From contig JAFACY010000209.1 in NCBI GenBank assembly GCA_023425285.1, forward strand, positions 1 to 5,664: a stretch of 5,664 nt of DNA. The letters are read 5' to 3'. The notes under the pieces were generated by a model. It was not told the origin of the DNA and did no database searches. It was given only the letters and a program-made list of their open reading frames with translations. This DNA comes from Bacillota bacterium. GTDB taxonomy: Bacteria; Bacillota; Clostridia; Tissierellales; Sedimentibacteraceae. Below are positions 4,842 to 5,664 of this stretch, piece by piece. The first letter of the stretch is position 1. The number at the start of each line of letters is the position of its first letter. Made by a program: the position numbers and the translations under genes.

Positions 4842-5171
4842 TTACACCTCCTCAAATTTAAGTGTAATATATTGACTGTAATCTGCCAGTAATAATTCTA
4901 TACCTACTACGAAACTTCTATATATTACATCAGTTTTATCATTATTCTTTAATGTTCTGACACTCATCAGACCAATGTCCTCCTCGACCTCATAGTCTAT
5001 ATCCTCCGGCTCAATACCGGCAACTAGGTTAATCGAATTAAGAACTGTATACGATAAAATGGAAACTGATGCGCATACTATGTCCATTCCTTCTTCGGCG
5101 TATCCTGAATGTCCTTCAACTATAAAACCGCTTATTTCTTCCTTGGTTCTATATACGGAAACTGTAATCAT
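4842..5171 (-). CDS. prp: Prp, cysteine protease that matures L27 (YsxB family)
   Basis: This 109-residue protein removes the N-terminal extension of L27, which in Staphylococcus aureus is essential for ribosome function. The family signature is intact: GHSG at 20-23 with catalytic H21, then GMDIVCASVS at 28-37 with nucleophile C33. The rest is acidic, ending FEEV. The gene sits between its substrate gene rpmA and rplU, the usual Firmicutes order, with 2-nt gaps on each side. The sequence before its ATG (5169-5171) has no strong Shine-Dalgarno, only a GTTGGA-like stretch inside the end of rplU. Translation therefore probably depends on ribosomes finishing rplU, which would keep the protease scarcer than L21 and L27; that last point is inference. 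Confidence 0.95.
   Translation of the reverse strand: MITVSVYRTKEEISGFIVEGHSGYAEEGMDIVCASVSILSYTVLNSINLVAGIEPEDIDYEVEEDIGLMSVRTLKNNDKTDVIYRSFVVGIELLLADYSQYITLKFEEV
4845..4853 (-). promoter_or_regulatory. rpmA ribosome binding site inside the end of prp
   Basis: GAGGAGGTG on the minus strand is both the last three sense codons of prp (Glu-Glu-Val) and a near-perfect Shine-Dalgarno, 5 nt before the rpmA ATG. Confidence 0.85.
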
Positions 5172-5173
5172 AA

Positions 5174-5485
5174 TTATCCAACTATTTTCTCAATTTTAAT
5201 CTGAGTATATGGTTGACGATGGCCTTGTTTCTTTCTGTAGTCTTTTTTAGCTTTATATTTGAAAACTATTATTTTCTTAGCTTTTCCCTGGTTTTCAACC
5301 AAGCCTTCAACTACTGCGCCGTCAACATATGGTTTTCCAACGTTTAATTTTCCTTCTTCGGCAACAAGTAAAACCTTATCAAATTTTACTGTTTCACCGT
5401 CAGCTATGTTAAGTTTTTCAACTCTTATAACATCGCCTTCTTGCACTCTATATTGTTTTCCACCTGTTTCAATGATTGCGTACAT
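5174..5485 (-). CDS. rplU: 50S ribosomal protein L21
   Basis: L21 is an early-assembling protein of the large subunit that contacts 23S rRNA. The 103-residue product starts MYAIIETGGKQYRVQEGD and ends GHRQPYTQIKIEKI, both family hallmarks, with the basic segment KYKAKKDYRKKQGHRQ near the C-terminus. The frame is open for 25 more codons upstream (ATG at 5558-5560). That part lies in the structured leader, has no ribosome binding site, and the possible transcription start falls on its first codon. The AGGAGGT at 5492-5498, 6 nt from ATG 5483-5485, decides the start. It is the first gene of the rplU-prp-rpmA unit. Confidence 0.97.
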   Translation of the reverse strand: MYAIIETGGKQYRVQEGDVIRVEKLNIADGETVKFDKVLLVAEEGKLNVGKPYVDGAVVEGLVENQGKAKKIIVFKYKAKKDYRKKQGHRQPYTQIKIEKIVG

Positions 5486-5560
5486 AAAATTACCTCCTCT
5501 TCCCAGTCTCGCCATTGCAGGTACTCCATAGTTTAAACCTGATCCGCGCGGCTCTTGCAA
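5486..5560 (-). ncRNA. Candidate L21 leader (5' untranslated regulatory RNA)
   Basis: From the predicted start of transcription near 5560 to the rplU ATG is about 75 nt. On the minus strand it can fold as a three-way junction. The closing stem is TTGC (5557-5560) with GCAA (5515-5518). Hairpin one is GAGCC-GCGC-GGATC (5541-5554) with one G-A mismatch, and hairpin two is AGGT/ACCT (5537-5540 with 5519-5522). A ribosomal protein leader is known before rplU in Firmicutes (Rfam L21 leader), believed to let L21 repress its own operon. Position and local pairing fit; I could not compare it with the covariance model, so the family assignment is tentative. Confidence 0.5.
5492..5498 (-). promoter_or_regulatory. 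Ribosome binding site fixing the rplU start
   Basis: AGGAGGT on the minus strand, 6 nt before ATG 5483-5485. It rules in favour of the 103-residue L21 over the longer open frame that runs through the leader. Confidence 0.85.
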
Positions 5561-5566
5561 ATATAG

Positions 5567-5595
5567 ATTTTAACAAATTACAACACATTTGTCAA
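5567..5595 (-). promoter_or_regulatory. rplU promoter, proximal (sigma-A type)
   Basis: On the minus strand a perfect TTGACA (5590-5595) is followed after exactly 17 bp by TAAAAT (5567-5572), 5 of 6 to consensus. Predicted start of transcription is near 5560, right at the start of the folded leader. Confidence 0.85.
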
Positions 5596-5622
5596 CTATT
5601 TTTGCTGTTGCACATACATATT

Positions 5623-5651
5623 AATATAATTTAGTTTGCCTGTCCTGTCAA
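5623..5651 (-). promoter_or_regulatory. rplU promoter, distal (sigma-A type)
   Basis: A second perfect TTGACA (5646-5651) has TATATT (5623-5628) after exactly 17 bp. It is 56 bp upstream of the proximal promoter and points the same way. Both -35 boxes sit in an ATAGTT-containing context (ATAGTTGTTGACA and ATAGTTGACA), so the tandem may have arisen by duplication. Confidence 0.65.
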
Positions 5652-5664
5652 CAACTATTTCATC

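Noticed and set aside
5486..5560. Longer L21 with 25 extra N-terminal residues, or a leader peptide
   Set aside because: The first codon coincides with the predicted transcription start, so no ribosome binding site could precede it. The region folds as a leader, and the L21 family starts at MYAIIETGGKQYRV.
1..5664. CRISPR array, tRNA, rRNA, toxin-antitoxin pair, transposase or phage gene
   Set aside because: I looked on both strands and saw no regularly spaced repeats, no cloverleaf-like sequence and no protein of those families.

Overview
The window is a stretch of low-GC bacterial chromosome that most resembles a member of the Firmicutes (Bacillota), probably class Clostridia. The signs are strong AGGAGG-type ribosome binding sites, consensus TTGACA/TATAAT-type promoters, an rplU-prp-rpmA cluster followed by obgE and yhbY, a ribosomal protein L27 with the N-terminal extension that Firmicutes remove with the Prp protease, and a thymidylate synthase of the Bacillus subtilis ThyA subtype. 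Species cannot be told from this window.

Layout, read from the right edge on the minus strand. Two tandem sigma-A-like promoters (5590-5595/5567-5572 and 5646-5651/5623-5628) and a structured leader of about 75 nt (candidate L21 leader) precede rplU (L21), prp (the protease that matures L27) and rpmA (L27). These three genes are separated by only 2 nt each. An intrinsic terminator (4514-4537) closes this unit. Then comes a 57-bp palindromic repeat (copy B) and the pair obgE-yhbY, a ribosome-assembly GTPase and a CRM-domain RNA-binding protein. A convergent plus-strand gene at 2200-2841 encodes a divergent cis-prenyltransferase of the UppS family. It shares a G6/C6 hairpin with the 3' end of yhbY. 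To its left, and divergent from it, lies a HAD-family phosphatase gene (1253-2020) with a second copy of the palindromic repeat (copy A) in its upstream region. Further left are an unrecognised 64-residue gene (951-1145), a degenerate CATTCTGAG-type palindrome (880-938) and thyA, which runs off the left edge.

The right half is a ribosome-biogenesis block: L21, L27, the enzyme that trims L27, and two 50S assembly factors. The left half is a set of individually transcribed metabolic genes, for lipid carrier or isoprenoid, phosphate ester hydrolysis and dTMP synthesis. I see no CRISPR array, tRNA, rRNA, transposase or defence system.

The less ordinary material is small. It comprises the cis-prenyltransferase with GYYYG where the family has GHxxG, and two same-orientation copies of a GGGGACA-ended palindrome, each just upstream of a ribosome binding site. 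It also includes a terminator that splits rpmA from obgE, and the stop-codon hairpin.
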